A stretch of DNA of 64,000 nt from Rhodococcus pseudokoreensis (GTDB taxonomy: Bacteria > Actinomycetota > Actinomycetes > Mycobacteriales > Mycobacteriaceae), in contig NZ_CP070619.1 in assembly GCF_017068395.1 (NCBI RefSeq), forward strand, positions 4,340,001-4,404,000, given 5' to 3'. Positions 18,463-28,819 of this stretch are shown one piece after another (positions within the stretch are counted from its first letter, which is position 1; each line of letters opens with the position of its first letter). Under the pieces are notes generated by a model that was not told the DNA's origin, searched no databases, and worked only from the letters and a program-made list of their open reading frames with translations. The position numbers were made by a program, and so were the translations under genes.

Positions 18463-19914
18463 GTGACTGCCCCTTCTCTCGACGACGAGCGCCGTACGCG
18501 ACTGCTTGCCGGCGCCGCGGTGACGCTGCGCGAGCTGTCCGAAGTCCTGACGCCGCTCGGTGAGAAGTTCGCTTCCGCCGGTCACGAGTTGTACCTGGTG
18601 GGGGGCAGTGTCCGGGACGCGATCCTGGGTCGTCTCGGCACCGACCTCGACTTCACCACCGACGCCCGCCCGGAGCAGGTGCAGAAACTGCTGTCCGGCT
18701 GGGTCGACAACCAGTGGGACACGGGCATCGAGTTCGGGACGATCAGCGCCGCCAAGGCGGGTCAGCAGATCGAGATCACGACGTACCGGGCCGACGCCTA
18801 CGACCGGGTGTCGCGCAATCCCGTCGTCCAGTTCGGGACGAAGCTCGAGGACGACCTGGTGCGTCGCGATTTCACGGTCAACGCGATGGCCGTCCGGATC
18901 GGTGCGGACGGCTCGCAGGACTTCGTCGACCCGCTGAACGGCATGGACGCGCTTCTGGCCGGGGTGATGGACACGCCGTCGGCGCCGGAGAACTCGTTCA
19001 ACGACGACCCGCTGCGGATGCTGCGGGCCGCCCGCTTCGTGTCCCAGCTCGGGTTCACCCTGCACGAGCGCGTGCACCGGGCCATCGCCGACATGGCCCC
19101 GCAGATCGAGCGGATCACCGCCGAACGCGTGCGGGCCGAACTGGACAAGCTGATCCTCGGCGAGTTCCCCATCGACGGCATGAACGTGATGTGCGAGACC
19201 GGTCTGGCCGATTTCGTGCTGCCCGAGGTGCCGCAGATGAAGCTCGAGATCGACGAGCACCACCAGCACAAGGACGTGTACTGGCATTCGCTGACGGTGC
19301 TGAAGCAGGCCGTCGACCTCGAGGACGGCGACCCCGACCTGGTGCTGCGCTGGGCGGCGCTGCTGCACGATATCGGCAAACCGGACACGAAACGCAACGA
19401 GCCGGGTGGCGGCGTGAGCTTCCACCACCACGAGGTGGTCGGCGCGAAGATGGTCCGCAAGCGGATGCGGGCCCTGAAGTACTCGAAGCAGATGGTCGAC
19501 GACGTCTCGCAGCTCGTGTTCCTCCACCTGCGGTTCCACGGCTACGGCAAGGGGCAGTGGACCGATTCCGCGGTGCGCCGGTACGTGACGGACGCCGGTC
19601 CGCTGCTGCCGCGTCTCCACAAGCTGGTCCGCGCTGATTGCACCACCCGCAACAAGCGGCGGGCGGCCGCGCTGCAGGCGACGTACGACGACATCGAGGA
19701 GCGGATCGCCCGGATCGCGGAGCAGGAAGACCTCGCCCGGGTGCGCCCGGACCTCGACGGCAACGCGATCATGGAACTGCTCGGCATTCCGGCGGGGCCG
19801 GAGGTCGGGAAGGCCTGGAAGTACCTCAAGGAACTCCGGCTCGATCGTGGTCCCCTCAGCCGGGACGAGGCGGAGGCCGAACTCCTGTCGTGGTGGGCCG
19901 AGCAGAAGGCCTGA
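18463..19914 (+). CDS. pcnA: CCA tRNA nucleotidyltransferase / poly(A) polymerase family (PcnA)
   Basis: The protein adds or repairs the 3' CCA of tRNAs. It shows the class II nucleotidyltransferase motif LVGGSVRD followed by the metal-binding DLDFTTDA, the [10 protein letters not shown] motif, and a C-terminal HD domain (HDIGKP). With GTG 18463 it has 483 residues, a usual length. An upstream TTG at 18436 is open but unlikely. It is divergent from mutT4, as Rv3907c and Rv3908 are. Confidence 0.93.
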   Translation: MTAPSLDDERRTRLLAGAAVTLRELSEVLTPLGEKFASAGHELYLVGGSVRDAILGRLGTDLDFTTDARPEQVQKLLSGWVDNQWDTGIEFGTISAAKAGQQIEITTYRADAYDRVSRNPVVQFGTKLEDDLVRRDFTVNAMAVRIGADGSQDFVDPLNGMDALLAGVMDTPSAPENSFNDDPLRMLRAARFVSQLGFTLHERVHRAIADMAPQIERITAERVRAELDKLILGEFPIDGMNVMCETGLADFVLPEVPQMKLEIDEHHQHKDVYWHSLTVLKQAVDLEDGDPDLVLRWAALLHDIGKPDTKRNEPGGGVSFHHHEVVGAKMVRKRMRALKYSKQMVDDVSQLVFLHLRFHGYGKGQWTDSAVRRYVTDAGPLLPRLHKLVRADCTTRNKRRAAALQATYDDIEERIARIAEQEDLARVRPDLDGNAIMELLGIPAGPEVGKAWKYLKELRLDRGPLSRDEAEAELLSWWAEQKA

Positions 19915-20162
19915 CCGCCCCGCCGGTCGCTCGAGGCGCTCCCCCCTGCTCAGCGTCCCTGCACACCTGAATCGAGTGACGACGGTCACAGACTTTGTCG
20001 TCGCGGTGGTGCCGACATCACCACCGCACCCGCGGCCGGGTGCGAGAGACGTCATCGAACGCTCACCGGGGTTAATCCCGACGAAACACGCCGCTCGGCA
20101 CCATAGATACAGGTCGTGAGCCAGGTGGACACGCGGCGACCGTGCAGGTGAGGAGCGAGTCG

Positions 20163-23100
20163 ATGCAGCAGCAGAAAGCCGGGACTTCCACAGTGAAGAC
20201 CGCGTGCTCGTACTGCGGTGTCGGCTGCGGCATGGTGCTCGAGATCGGGATCGATCCCGAGACGAATGCCCGCCGGGTGCTCAAGGCGTCCGGCGACAAG
20301 GACCATCCCACCAACTTCGGGCGGCTCTGCACCAAGGGTGCGACGAGCGCGGAGATGCTCGTGGCCGGTGGCCGCATGGAAACCGGGTACGTGCGGGACG
20401 AGCGCGGCGAGGCTCCCGCCGCTGTGGACGTCGGCGCCGCCATCAGCGAGACCGCCCGACGGCTGAAGGAACAACTCGACGAGCACGGTCCCGACGCCCT
20501 GTCCTTCTATGTGTCCGGCCAGATGTCCATCGAGGCGCAGTACCTGATCACCAAACTGGCGAAGGGTTTCGTCGGGACCAACCAGATCGAGTCGAACTCG
20601 CGGCTGTGCATGGCCAGCGCCGGCACCGGCTACAAGCAGTCCCTGGGCGCCGACGGCCCGCCCGGCTCGTATCAGGATTTCGACAAGGCCGACGTGTTCT
20701 TCGTGATCGGCGCCAACATGGCCGACTGTCACCCCATCCTGTTCCTGCGGATGATGGACCGGATCAAGGTTGGCGCCAAACTGATCGTCGTCGACCCGCG
20801 CCGCAACGCGACCGCCGACAAGGCCGGCCTGTTCATGCAGATCGCGCCCGGCACCGACCTCGCACTGCTCAACGGCCTGCTGCACCTGCTCGTGCGCAAC
20901 GGGCACACCGATCCCGAGTTCATCGCCGAGTTCACCGAGGGCTGGGAGGTGATGCCGGAATTCCTCGAGGAGTACACCCCCGAGAAGGTCGCGGAGATCA
21001 CCGGCATCCCCGAATCCGACATCCGGCAGGCCGCCCAGTGGATCGGTGAGGCCGAGAACTGGATGAGCTGCTGGACGATGGGCCTCAACCAGAGCACCCA
21101 CGGCACGTGGAACACCAACGCGATCTGCAACCTGCACCTGGCCACCGGGGCGATCTGCCGTCCGGGCAGCGGCCCGTTCTCCCTCACCGGTCAGCCGAAC
21201 GCCATGGGCGGCCGCGAGATGGGGTACATGGGTCCCGGTCTGCCGGGCCAGCGGTCGGTGCTCGCCGCCGACGACCGGGCGTTCATCGAGGACCTGTGGG
21301 AGCTGCCGGAAGGCAGCATCCGCACCGAGGTCGGCACCGGCACCGTCGACATGTTCGAGCGCATGGTGGCCGGCGACATCAAGGCCTGCTGGATCATCTG
21401 CACCAATCCTGTTGCCACCGTGGCCAACCGGCGGACCGTGATCGAGGGCCTCGAGGCCGCCGATCTCGTGATCACCCAGGACGTCTTCCTCGACACGGAG
21501 ACCAACGGGTACGCCGACATCCTGCTTCCCGGCGCGCTGTGGGCGGAGTCGGATTCGGTGATGATCAACTCCGAGCGCAACCTCACCCTGCTGCAGCAGG
21601 CCGTCGACCCGGTCGGCCAGGCGCTGCCCGACTGGCAGATCATCGCCCGCGTCGCCTGCGAGATGGGGTACGCGGACGCGTTCACGTACGAATCCTCGGA
21701 GGACGTGTTCGAGGAGATCAAGCGCACCTGGAATCCGAAGACCGGCTACGACCTTCGCGGCGTCAGCTACGACCGCCTGCGGGAGACGCCGGTGCAGTGG
21801 CCGAGCCCGCCCGGCAACCGCACCGACCGCAACCCGATCCGCTACGTCAACGACGGCGTCAGCCAGAACCTGCTGTCCGCTCCCGACGGTTCACTCCCCC
21901 GCCTCGCGTTCGCCACCGCGAGCGGCAAGGCCGCCTTCTTCCCGCGCCCGCACATGCTGCCCGCGGAGATGCCCGACGACGACTACCCGATGGTCCTCAA
22001 CACCGGGCGCCTGCAGCATCAATGGCACACCATGACGAAGACCGGCAAGGTCGCCAAGCTCAACAAGTTGAACTCCGGCCCGTTCGTCGAGATCAACCCG
22101 ATTGATGCGCAGAAGCTTTCGATCGCCGAAGGTGACAAGGTGGAGGTCGCGTCCCGGCGCGGCCGCGCGGTACTGCCCGCCGTCGTCAGCGACCGCGTGC
22201 TGCCCGGGGGCTGTTTCGCCCCGTTCCACTGGAACGACTCGTTCGGTGAATACCTCAGCATCAACGCCGTCACCAACGACGCCGTCGACCCCACGTCCTT
22301 CCAGCCGGAGTTCAAGGTGTGTGCCGTCTCCCTGACCCGGGTGGCCCCGGTGTCCGCGCCCGAGGTCCCGGAACCGGCCGGGGCGCTCACCCTCGCGAGT
22401 GGCTCGCCCGCCGCCGAGATGAGCCGCATTCTCGGACTGGATGATTCGGCTTCCCCCAGCTTCGACGAACACGAGCGCACGTACCTCGCGGGACTGCTGG
22501 CGGGTCTGCAGTCCACCGAACTGCAGGGTGTTCCGGTCCTTCCGCGCACCGCGCCGATCTCCGGGTCGAAGAGGGTGTGGCTGGACGGTCTGATGGCGGG
22601 GTTGTTCTCCCGCTCCGCGGTGCCGGACGGCTCCGTGGCGCCGGATGCGACTCCCGCGACCGCTGAATCGGTCCAGCATCCCGTGGTCGTGGTGTGGGCG
22701 TCGCAGACCGGCAACGCGGAGGAGTTCGCCGCCGAATGTGCCCGCCAACTCGAGGAAGCCGGCCACGGCACGCACCTGACCAGCATGGACGACTACGACG
22801 TCGCGGGCCTCGCCGATGTCCGCGATCTCCTGATCATCACCAGCACGTTCGGCGACGGCGACGCCCCGGACAACGGCAGCAGCTTCTGGTCGGCGCTCAG
22901 CAGCGACGAGGCACCGCGGCTGGCGCAGACCCGCTACGCGGTACTGGCTTTCGGCGACTCGAATTACGACGACTTCTGCGGGCACGGCAAGCGGATCGAC
23001 GCCCGGTTGGAGCAGCTCGAGGCGAAGCGGCTGACCGAGCGCGTCGATTGCGAACCCGACTACGAGGACCAGGCTCATCAGTGGCTGACCCAGGTGCAGA

Positions 23101-24299
23101 ACCTGGTCCGCGAGCGCGCGGCCGGCGGCGCGGCCACGGCTGCACCGGCGCCCACGAAGCCCGCGGCGAAGAAGGCGGCGACGTTCACCCGGAAGACCCC
23201 CCTGGTCACCCGGTTGACGAGGAACATCCCGCTCAGCGCGGCCGGTTCGTCGAAGGACGTGCGGCAGTTCGGCTTCGAGGTGAACGATCCGGAATTCTCC
23301 TACGAGGCGGGCGACGCGCTCGGTGTGTGGCCCACCAACAGCGACGGCGTCGTCGACGAGTGGCTGAAGGTCACCCGGTCGATCCCGGACACCCCCGTCA
23401 CGCTGCCGGACCTGCCGGAGATGACGCTGCGCGAGGCGTTGCGCACGAAACTCGAGATCACCAAGGTGACCCCCGAACTACTGCGGTTCGTGCAGAGCCG
23501 CACACAGGACACCGAGTTGGCGCGACTGTTGCGCCCGCACAACAAGATCGCGCTCCAGCAGTGGTTGTGGGGGCGGCAGTCGATGGATGTGCTGGCGCAG
23601 TACGAAGTCGATGCCGACGCCGAGGAATGGCTGGGTGTCCTCAAGCGCCTCCAGCCGCGGCTGTACTCGATCTCGTCGAGCCCCAAGGTGGATCCGGGTG
23701 AGGTGCAGCTGACCGTCTCCGCGGTGCGCTACAACCACGAGGGCAAGAACCGCTCCGGGGTGTGCTCGACGTTCCTCGCCGATCACTGCGACGACGCCGA
23801 CGTGCCGATCTTCGTGCAGAAGTCGGCGCACTTCCGTCCCCCGTCGGCCGCCGATGCGCCGATGATCATGGTCGGTCCCGGCACCGGGATCGCACCGTTC
23901 CGCGGATTTCTGCACGAACGCAGGGAATTGGGTCACACGGGCAAGAACTGGATGTTCTTCGGTGAGCAGCACGAGGCTACCGACTTCTACTACCGCGAGG
24001 AGATGGAAGCTATGCACCGCGACGGATTTCTCACCCACCTCGATGCGGCGTTCTCCCGGGACCAGCGGCAGAAGATCTACGTGCAGGACCGCATTCGCGA
24101 ACACGGCGCCAAGCTGTGGGGCTGGATGCAGGAGGGTGCCTCCCTGTACGTGTGCGGCGACGCCAGCCGGATGGCGAAGGACGTCGACGAGACGGTTCGC
24201 GAAGTCGTCCGCACCCACGGACGCCTCGACGAGGAGGACACCGAGCTGTACATGAAGCAGTTGTCCACCGACAAGCGCTACGTGCGGGACGTGTACTGA
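20163..24299 (+). CDS. Assimilatory nitrate reductase fused to flavodoxin-NADPH reductase module
   Basis: The 1378-residue protein starts with the Fe-S and bis-MGD molybdopterin oxidoreductase domain of NasA/NarB-type nitrate reductases (about residues 1-715; [10 protein letters not shown] binds 4Fe-4S). A linker with YLAGLLAGL follows. Then comes a flavodoxin domain ([11 protein letters not shown]) and a ferredoxin-NADP reductase-like half of the sulfite reductase type (RLYSISSSP for [15 protein letters not shown] for NADPH). It should therefore draw electrons straight from NADPH to reduce nitrate to nitrite in the cytoplasm. ATG 20163 has AGGAG seven bases before it; an upstream GTG lacks this. 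The preceding 248 bases hold GTGAC-gacg-GTCAC (19976-19989) and a weak GlnR-like half-box (20072-20087). No nitrite reductase gene is adjacent. Confidence 0.92.
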   Translation: MQQQKAGTSTVKTACSYCGVGCGMVLEIGIDPETNARRVLKASGDKDHPTNFGRLCTKGATSAEMLVAGGRMETGYVRDERGEAPAAVDVGAAISETARRLKEQLDEHGPDALSFYVSGQMSIEAQYLITKLAKGFVGTNQIESNSRLCMASAGTGYKQSLGADGPPGSYQDFDKADVFFVIGANMADCHPILFLRMMDRIKVGAKLIVVDPRRNATADKAGLFMQIAPGTDLALLNGLLHLLVRNGHTDPEFIAEFTEGWEVMPEFLEEYTPEKVAEITGIPESDIRQAAQWIGEAENWMSCWTMGLNQSTHGTWNTNAICNLHLATGAICRPGSGPFSLTGQPNAMGGREMGYMGPGLPGQRSVLAADDRAFIEDLWELPEGSIRTEVGTGTVDMFERMVAGDIKACWIICTNPVATVANRRTVIEGLEAADLVITQDVFLDTETNGYADILLPGALWAESDSVMINSERNLTLLQQAVDPVGQALPDWQIIARVACEMGYADAFTYESSEDVFEEIKRTWNPKTGYDLRGVSYDRLRETPVQWPSPPGNRTDRNPIRYVNDGVSQNLLSAPDGSLPRLAFATASGKAAFFPRPHMLPAEMPDDDYPMVLNTGRLQHQWHTMTKTGKVAKLNKLNSGPFVEINPIDAQKLSIAEGDKVEVASRRGRAVLPAVVSDRVLPGGCFAPFHWNDSFGEYLSINAVTNDAVDPTSFQPEFKVCAVSLTRVAPVSAPEVPEPAGALTLASGSPAAEMSRILGLDDSASPSFDEHERTYLAGLLAGLQSTELQGVPVLPRTAPISGSKRVWLDGLMAGLFSRSAVPDGSVAPDATPATAESVQHPVVVVWASQTGNAEEFAAECARQLEEAGHGTHLTSMDDYDVAGLADVRDLLIITSTFGDGDAPDNGSSFWSALSSDEAPRLAQTRYAVLAFGDSNYDDFCGHGKRIDARLEQLEAKRLTERVDCEPDYEDQAHQWLTQVQNLVRERAAGGAATAAPAPTKPAAKKAATFTRKTPLVTRLTRNIPLSAAGSSKDVRQFGFEVNDPEFSYEAGDALGVWPTNSDGVVDEWLKVTRSIPDTPVTLPDLPEMTLREALRTKLEITKVTPELLRFVQSRTQDTELARLLRPHNKIALQQWLWGRQSMDVLAQYEVDADAEEWLGVLKRLQPRLYSISSSPKVDPGEVQLTVSAVRYNHEGKNRSGVCSTFLADHCDDADVPIFVQKSAHFRPPSAADAPMIMVGPGTGIAPFRGFLHERRELGHTGKNWMFFGEQHEATDFYYREEMEAMHRDGFLTHLDAAFSRDQRQKIYVQDRIREHGAKLWGWMQEGASLYVCGDASRMAKDVDETVREVVRTHGRLDEEDTELYMKQLSTDKRYVRDVY

Positions 24300-24317
24300 T
24301 CGCTCGTCCCCGGAAGG

Positions 24318-25496
24318 CTACGTGGACGCGAGCCAGCTGTCGGTCTGCTGCTCGGCGATGGAGACGAGCCGGTCGTATCCGAGGTTGATGTCGACGAGAT
24401 GGCTGTTGAACAGGGGCAGTTCGTTCACCTGCTGGGCTGAGGGGTCGGTGACGCGGAACTGGTAGTCGTGGTAGCCGTTCACCTCGGTGCACCGGCCGAC
24501 GGCGCGTTCGGCGCTGGTGGTCCATGTTGATGGCGACGTGGGTGCACCCTGCGGGAACGAGGTGTATCCCAGCAGCACCGAGATGATCCCGAACGCGTAC
24601 GGGGCGCTGGGGATGGTGATGCCCACGGGGTCGGGGTTTCCGCTCAGGACAGCAGGGTCGGTGCAGGCGACCTGATAGCCGGGCCCGCTGGGCAAACCCA
24701 ACGCCGGTGAGAGGGCGTCGACGGAACTGTTGCCGAACAAGGACACGGTGGGATCTGCCACCGTGGTGGAATACGCGACGACACAGCCGGATTCACCCTG
24801 CCGGGTGCACACGGGAATGTTCTGGAAATCGCCGCCGACCGTGCTGCCACGGGCGGTGAGGACGTTGCCGCCCATCAGGAATGCCCCCACGAGCTGCCGG
24901 CGGAGAGCGGGGTTCGGGTCGATCTGGTCGTGGATGAGTTTGCGCAGCATCATCGTGCCCTGCGAGTGGCCGATGAGGATGACGCCGCGCCCGTTGTTGT
25001 CGTGGGCGAGGTAGTCGTTCCAGGCGGCGAGGACGTCGCCGTAGCCGGTCTGGGCCAGGGGTGCGCCGGCGAGCCCGGCGGCGATGCCCGGAACGAGCGT
25101 CATCTGCCGGTAGATCGGGGCGAAGATCCGGCACCGGCCCGCGAATCTCGCGGCCTGATAGCGGGCGATGGACTGCACCTCGGGCTGCGCCGTCAGGTCG
25201 GCGTTGAGGGCGAGCTGGTCACTGACGGTCGGGTAGACGTAGAAGCAGTCGACCGGCTTGTCCGCCTCGTCGCCCGGTTCGGGGGAACCCGTGACCTCTC
25301 CGGTGCCCAGGTCCGTGGTGTCCGAGGGGAGGTCGCACGGATCGGCGCCGATGTGCGGGCTGCACAACCACTGCACCGGCACCGGCGCCGCCGGCGGTGG
25401 GACGGGTTGCGCAGTCGACGGAGCCGCGAGGCCCACCGCACCGACCCCGACGAGCACCGTCGCACTCACCGCGCACGACAGCCTTCTCCATACCGA
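24318..25496 (-). CDS. Secreted DUF3089 alpha/beta hydrolase (lipase-like)
   Basis: The protein has a clear signal peptide (about residues 1-30, cleavage near PSTA-QP). A Cys-containing segment and an alpha/beta hydrolase core follow, with nucleophile motif GHSQG in ILIGHSQGTMMLR. DUF3089 proteins are secreted lipase-like hydrolases common in mycolic-acid bacteria. GTG 25496 gives the cleanest signal peptide and follows GAGGCGG; GTG 25529 would add 11 residues. It is convergent with the nitrate reductase gene, 18 bases apart, and seems unrelated to it. Confidence 0.82.
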   Translation of the reverse strand, partial: SVWRRLSCAVSATVLVGVGAVGLAAPSTAQPVPPPAAPVPVQWLCSPHIGADPCDLPSDTTDLGTGEVTGSPEPGDEADKPVDCFYVYPTVSDQLALNADLTAQPEVQSIARYQAARFAGRCRIFAPIYRQMTLVPGIAAGLAGAPLAQTGYGDVLAAWNDYLAHDNNGRGVILIGHSQGTMMLRKLIHDQIDPNPALRRQLVGAFLMGGNVLTARGSTVGGDFQNIPVCTRQGESGCVVAYSTTVADPTVSLFGNSSVDALSPALGLPSGPGYQVACTDPAVLSGNPDPVGITIPSAPYAFGIISVLLGYTSFPQGAPTSPSTWTTSAERAVGRCTEVNGYHDYQFRVTDPSAQQVNELPLFNSHLVDINLGYDRLVSIAEQQTDSWLAST

Positions 25497-25665
25497 CACG
25501 GGTACCGCCTCACGTGATCCAGGTAACACTTCGACAGGGCCGATTATGTATACCAGCCGGTAACGTCTAACTGAAGCCCCTAGTCAACTCGCAACCCGAC
25601 GCCGCAACCCGAGGCGCGGGAAGCCGCATTCTCGGCAGTTTCCGCTTGGTGGATCCGCATATGCC

Positions 25666-25678
25666 GACATAACATGTC
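25666..25678. promoter_or_regulatory. Candidate operator before the molybdate regulator gene
   Basis: A perfect inverted repeat GACAT-AAC-ATGTC lies about 30 bases upstream of the HTH-TOBE gene. It is a plausible autoregulatory site, but it is not the classical ModE box. Confidence 0.4.
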
Positions 25679-25708
25679 CGATATGACGCATGCGCGGACG
25701 ATCTCCGG

Positions 25709-26113
25709 ATGACGGGTATCCGGATACGACAGGCCGCGGAACTACTCGGCGTCAGCGACGACACGGTCCGGCGGTGGATCGACAACGGGAGCCTCGCGGC
25801 GGACAAGGACGAGTCGGGCCGCAAGGTGATCGACGGTCCCGCGCTCGCCGAGTTCGCGCGCGCCAACGCGTCGAAGTCGCCCGACCTGCTCGGATCGGAA
25901 TCCTCGGCGCGCAACCGATTCACCGGCATCGTCACCGCGGTTGTGATGGACAAGGTGATGGCCCAGGTCGAGATGCAGTGCGGGCCTTTCCGCGTCGTCT
26001 CCCTGATGAGCAGTGAAGCCGTCCGCGACCTCGGGCTCGAGCCCGGCAAGGTCGCGGTAGCCGTCGTCAAGTCGACCACGGTGATCGTCGAAACTCCTGG
26101 AGGAATTTCATGA
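25709..26113 (+). CDS. HTH-TOBE (Mop-like) molybdate-responsive regulator
   Basis: The 134-residue protein joins an excisionase/MerR-like helix-turn-helix (IRQAAELLGVSDDTVRRWID, residues 5-24) to a single TOBE/Mop domain (about 68-132, starting ARNRFTGIVTAV). TOBE domains bind molybdate or tungstate oxyanions. The protein is much shorter than E. coli ModE and uses a different DNA-binding head. Its stop overlaps the modA start (ATGA), so it is the first gene of the modABC operon and is likely its sensor. The operator is not proven. Confidence 0.85.
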   Translation: MTGIRIRQAAELLGVSDDTVRRWIDNGSLAADKDESGRKVIDGPALAEFARANASKSPDLLGSESSARNRFTGIVTAVVMDKVMAQVEMQCGPFRVVSLMSSEAVRDLGLEPGKVAVAVVKSTTVIVETPGGIS

Positions 26114-26919
26114 AGATGTCCTGGCGCCGGGTCACGACGGGGGCTGCCGCGGCCGCGCTCGGTCTGGGCCTTCTCACCGGATGCGGTTCGAGCGACGACA
26201 GCGGCACCTCGGGTTCGGCCGAGTCGACGTCCGCAGCCGCGTCGGGTGGCGACATCACGGTGTTCGCCGCGGCGTCGCTGAAAAGCACGTTCACCGAACT
26301 CGGCGAGATGTTCGAGACGGCGAACCCCGGATCGCACGTGGAGTTCAGCTTCGCGGGTTCCTCCGACCTCGCCGCGCAACTCGACCAGGGCGCCACCGCC
26401 GACGTGTTCGCGTCCGCCGACACGAACAACATGACGAAGGTCGTCGACGCGGGACTCGTCCAGGGAGCCCCGGTCAACTTCGCGACCAACACGCTGACCA
26501 TCGTGACGGCACCCGGAAACCCCAAGGGCATCACGTCCTTCGCGGATCTGAACCGTGAGGGCACGCTGGTGGTCACGTGTGCTCCGCAGGTGCCGTGCGG
26601 TGCCGCCACGCAGAAGGTCGAGACGGCTTCGGGTGTCGACCTCACGCCCGTCAGCGAGGAGTCTTCGGTCACCGACGTGCTGAACAAGGTGACGGCCGGT
26701 CAGGCGGACGCCGGACTCGTCTACGTCACCGACGCGGCAGGCGCGGGCGACAAGGTGACCGCGGTGCCCTTCCCGGAGGCCGCGCAGGCCGTGAACACCT
26801 ATCCGATTGCCGCGCTGTCCGCTTCGAAGCAGCCGGAGGCGGCGCAGGGCTTCATCGACCTCGTCACCGGACCCGAAGGCCAGGCGGTGCTGGCGAAGGC
26901 CGGATTCGCCCAGCCGTGA
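26110..26919 (+). CDS. modA: Molybdate ABC transporter substrate-binding lipoprotein ModA
   Basis: The 269-residue lipoprotein has a signal peptide with lipobox LLTGC (residues 22-26), a Ser/Ala/Gly linker and the ModA fold. That fold has [26 protein letters not shown] and the later [11 protein letters not shown] motif. It captures molybdate outside the membrane. GGAGGAA precedes ATG 26110. The stop overlaps the GTG of modB. Supply of molybdenum fits the upstream Mo-dependent nitrate reductase. Confidence 0.95.
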   Translation: MKMSWRRVTTGAAAAALGLGLLTGCGSSDDSGTSGSAESTSAAASGGDITVFAAASLKSTFTELGEMFETANPGSHVEFSFAGSSDLAAQLDQGATADVFASADTNNMTKVVDAGLVQGAPVNFATNTLTIVTAPGNPKGITSFADLNREGTLVVTCAPQVPCGAATQKVETASGVDLTPVSEESSVTDVLNKVTAGQADAGLVYVTDAAGAGDKVTAVPFPEAAQAVNTYPIAALSASKQPEAAQGFIDLVTGPEGQAVLAKAGFAQP

Positions 26920-27722
26920 TCCGAGCGCCGCGCGTGAAGGTTCCGTCCGGGCTTCCGGGCTGGATCTTCGTGCCCGCAGCAGTGGGCGGCCTGTTCGTCG
27001 TCCTGCCGCTGTTCGCGATGCTGGCGAGTGTCGACTGGACGCGCTTCTTCGAACTGGTCACGTCGGAATCCTCACTCGCGGCGCTGGAACTGAGCCTGCG
27101 CACCGCCGCCGCGAGCACTGCCCTGTGCATCGTGCTGGGCGTCCCGATGGCGGCAGTGCTGTCCCGCAGCAGCTTTCGGGGGCTGAACGTGCTGCGGTCG
27201 CTGGTGCTGCTGCCCCTGGTGCTCCCACCGGTGGTCGGGGGTATCGCCCTGCTCTACACATTCGGCCGGAAGGGTCTGATCGGGCAGCACCTGGAGGTCG
27301 CGGGAATCCACATCGCGTTCACCACCACGGCCGTGGTGCTCGCACAGACCTTCGTCGCGCTGCCGTTCCTGGTGGTGAGCCTCGAAGGGTCGCTGCGGAC
27401 GGCGGGCAGGCGGTACGAGCACGCCGCCGCCACGCTCGGTGCGAGTCCCACCACCGTCTTCCGGCGGGTGACACTCCCCCTGGTGCTGCCCGGACTCGTG
27501 TCCGGTGCGGTGCTGGCGTTCGCGCGGGCGCTCGGCGAATTCGGGGCGACGCTGACGTTCGCGGGCAGTCTGCAGGGCGTCACGCGGACCCTGCCGCTCG
27601 AGATCTACCTGCAGCGCGAGACGGACGCGGATGCGGCCGTGGCGTTGTCGCTGGTGCTCGTCGTGGTGGCGGTCGTCATCGTGGTGGGTTCGCGGGGCTG
27701 GGCGTCGAGGGCGGCGCTGTGA
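26916..27722 (+). CDS. modB: Molybdate ABC transporter permease ModB
   Basis: The 268-residue permease has about five to six membrane helices and the ABC-contact EAA loop ([20 protein letters not shown], ending LPGL). GTG 26916 overlaps the modA stop (GTGA); a second GTG at 26934 is a possible alternative. The stop overlaps the modC start in the same manner. Confidence 0.93.
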   Translation: MIRAPRVKVPSGLPGWIFVPAAVGGLFVVLPLFAMLASVDWTRFFELVTSESSLAALELSLRTAAASTALCIVLGVPMAAVLSRSSFRGLNVLRSLVLLPLVLPPVVGGIALLYTFGRKGLIGQHLEVAGIHIAFTTTAVVLAQTFVALPFLVVSLEGSLRTAGRRYEHAAATLGASPTTVFRRVTLPLVLPGLVSGAVLAFARALGEFGATLTFAGSLQGVTRTLPLEIYLQRETDADAAVALSLVLVVVAVVIVVGSRGWASRAAL

Positions 27723-28798
27723 CCGGCCTGAGCGTCGAGGCGAGGGTCGCCGCACGCGGCGTCGAGGTGGGATTCGACCTCGCCGAGGGTGAGGTGCTGG
27801 CCGTCCTCGGACCGAACGGCGCAGGCAAGTCGACGGCGCTGTCGGTGGTGGCGGGCCTGGTCCGCCCGGACGCCGGACGAGTCGAACTGAACGGCCGGGT
27901 GCTCACCGACACCGAGCGCGGCATCGCGCTGCCGCCGCACCGCCGCGGTATCGCGCTGCTCGCGCAGCAGGCACTGCTGTTCCCGCACCTGACGGTGGCT
28001 GCGAATGTGGCGTTCGCGCCGCGCAGTTCGGGCCGCGGCCGCCGGGAGTCGCGGGCGGTCGCCGAGAAGTGGCTGGACGCGGTCGATGCGACCCAGTTCG
28101 CCGACCGCCGTCCGCACGAGTTGTCCGGGGGGCAGGCGCAGCGGGTCGCGGTCGCCCGGGCGCTCGCCGCGGAACCGCAGGCGCTGCTGCTCGACGAACC
28201 CATGTCCGCCCTCGACGTGGCGGCGGCCCCCGCCCTGCGGGTGCTGCTCCGGCGGGTGCTGCGGGAGGGCGACCGGACCGCGGTCGTGGTCACCCACGAC
28301 GTCCTCGACGCGCTGGCGCTGGCCGACCGGGTGATCGTCGTCGAGGGCGGGCAGGTCGTCGAATCCGGTTCGGTGCGTGACGTGTTGACGCGCCCGCGCA
28401 GTGCGTTCGCCGCGCGGATCGCCGGGCTCAACCTCGTTCCCGTGTTCGCGGCGCAGGACGGGTTCGAGACCGAGACCGGGGTCCGGATGCACGGCCTGCT
28501 CGACGCCGATTTCGTCGGGGGTGCGCCGGCTGTCGCGGTGTTCGCCCCGCATTCGGTGGCCGTCCACCGGCGGTCTCCGGAAGGCAGTCCGCGCAACGTC
28601 TTCCAGGTGTCCATCTCGGAGATCGAGGTGCGCGGACCGACGGTCCGGGTGCGCGCCGCCGAAGCGGGAGGCCGGCTCGAACTGAGCGCCGACGTGACGG
28701 CGGCGTCCGTCGCGGAACTCGACCTGGTGCCGGGCCTGGACGTGTATTTCGTCGTCAAGGCCACCGAAGTTGCGCTCCACACCGTGCGTACTTGTTAA
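27719..28798 (+). CDS. modC: Molybdate ABC transporter ATP-binding protein ModC
   Basis: The 359-residue ATPase has Walker [10 protein letters not shown], signature LSGGQAQR, Walker B LLLDEP and the His switch VVTHD. A C-terminal TOBE domain (about 290-355) follows, which in ModC senses the oxyanion. GTG 27719 overlaps the modB stop by four bases. The stop codon lies inside the left arm of a terminator hairpin. Confidence 0.94.
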   Translation: MTGLSVEARVAARGVEVGFDLAEGEVLAVLGPNGAGKSTALSVVAGLVRPDAGRVELNGRVLTDTERGIALPPHRRGIALLAQQALLFPHLTVAANVAFAPRSSGRGRRESRAVAEKWLDAVDATQFADRRPHELSGGQAQRVAVARALAAEPQALLLDEPMSALDVAAAPALRVLLRRVLREGDRTAVVVTHDVLDALALADRVIVVEGGQVVESGSVRDVLTRPRSAFAARIAGLNLVPVFAAQDGFETETGVRMHGLLDADFVGGAPAVAVFAPHSVAVHRRSPEGSPRNVFQVSISEIEVRGPTVRVRAAEAGGRLELSADVTAASVAELDLVPGLDVYFVVKATEVALHTVRTC

Positions 28799-28819
28799 CG
28801 TCCGGCGGTTAACAAGTAC
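28788..28819. terminator. Bidirectional terminator between modC and the DUF4185 gene
   Basis: A perfect 12-bp inverted repeat (GTACTTGTTAAC, 28788-28799, with its complement at 28808-28819) encloses an 8-base loop. It contains the modC stop codon and abuts the convergent gene end, so it can serve both strands. Confidence 0.8.
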
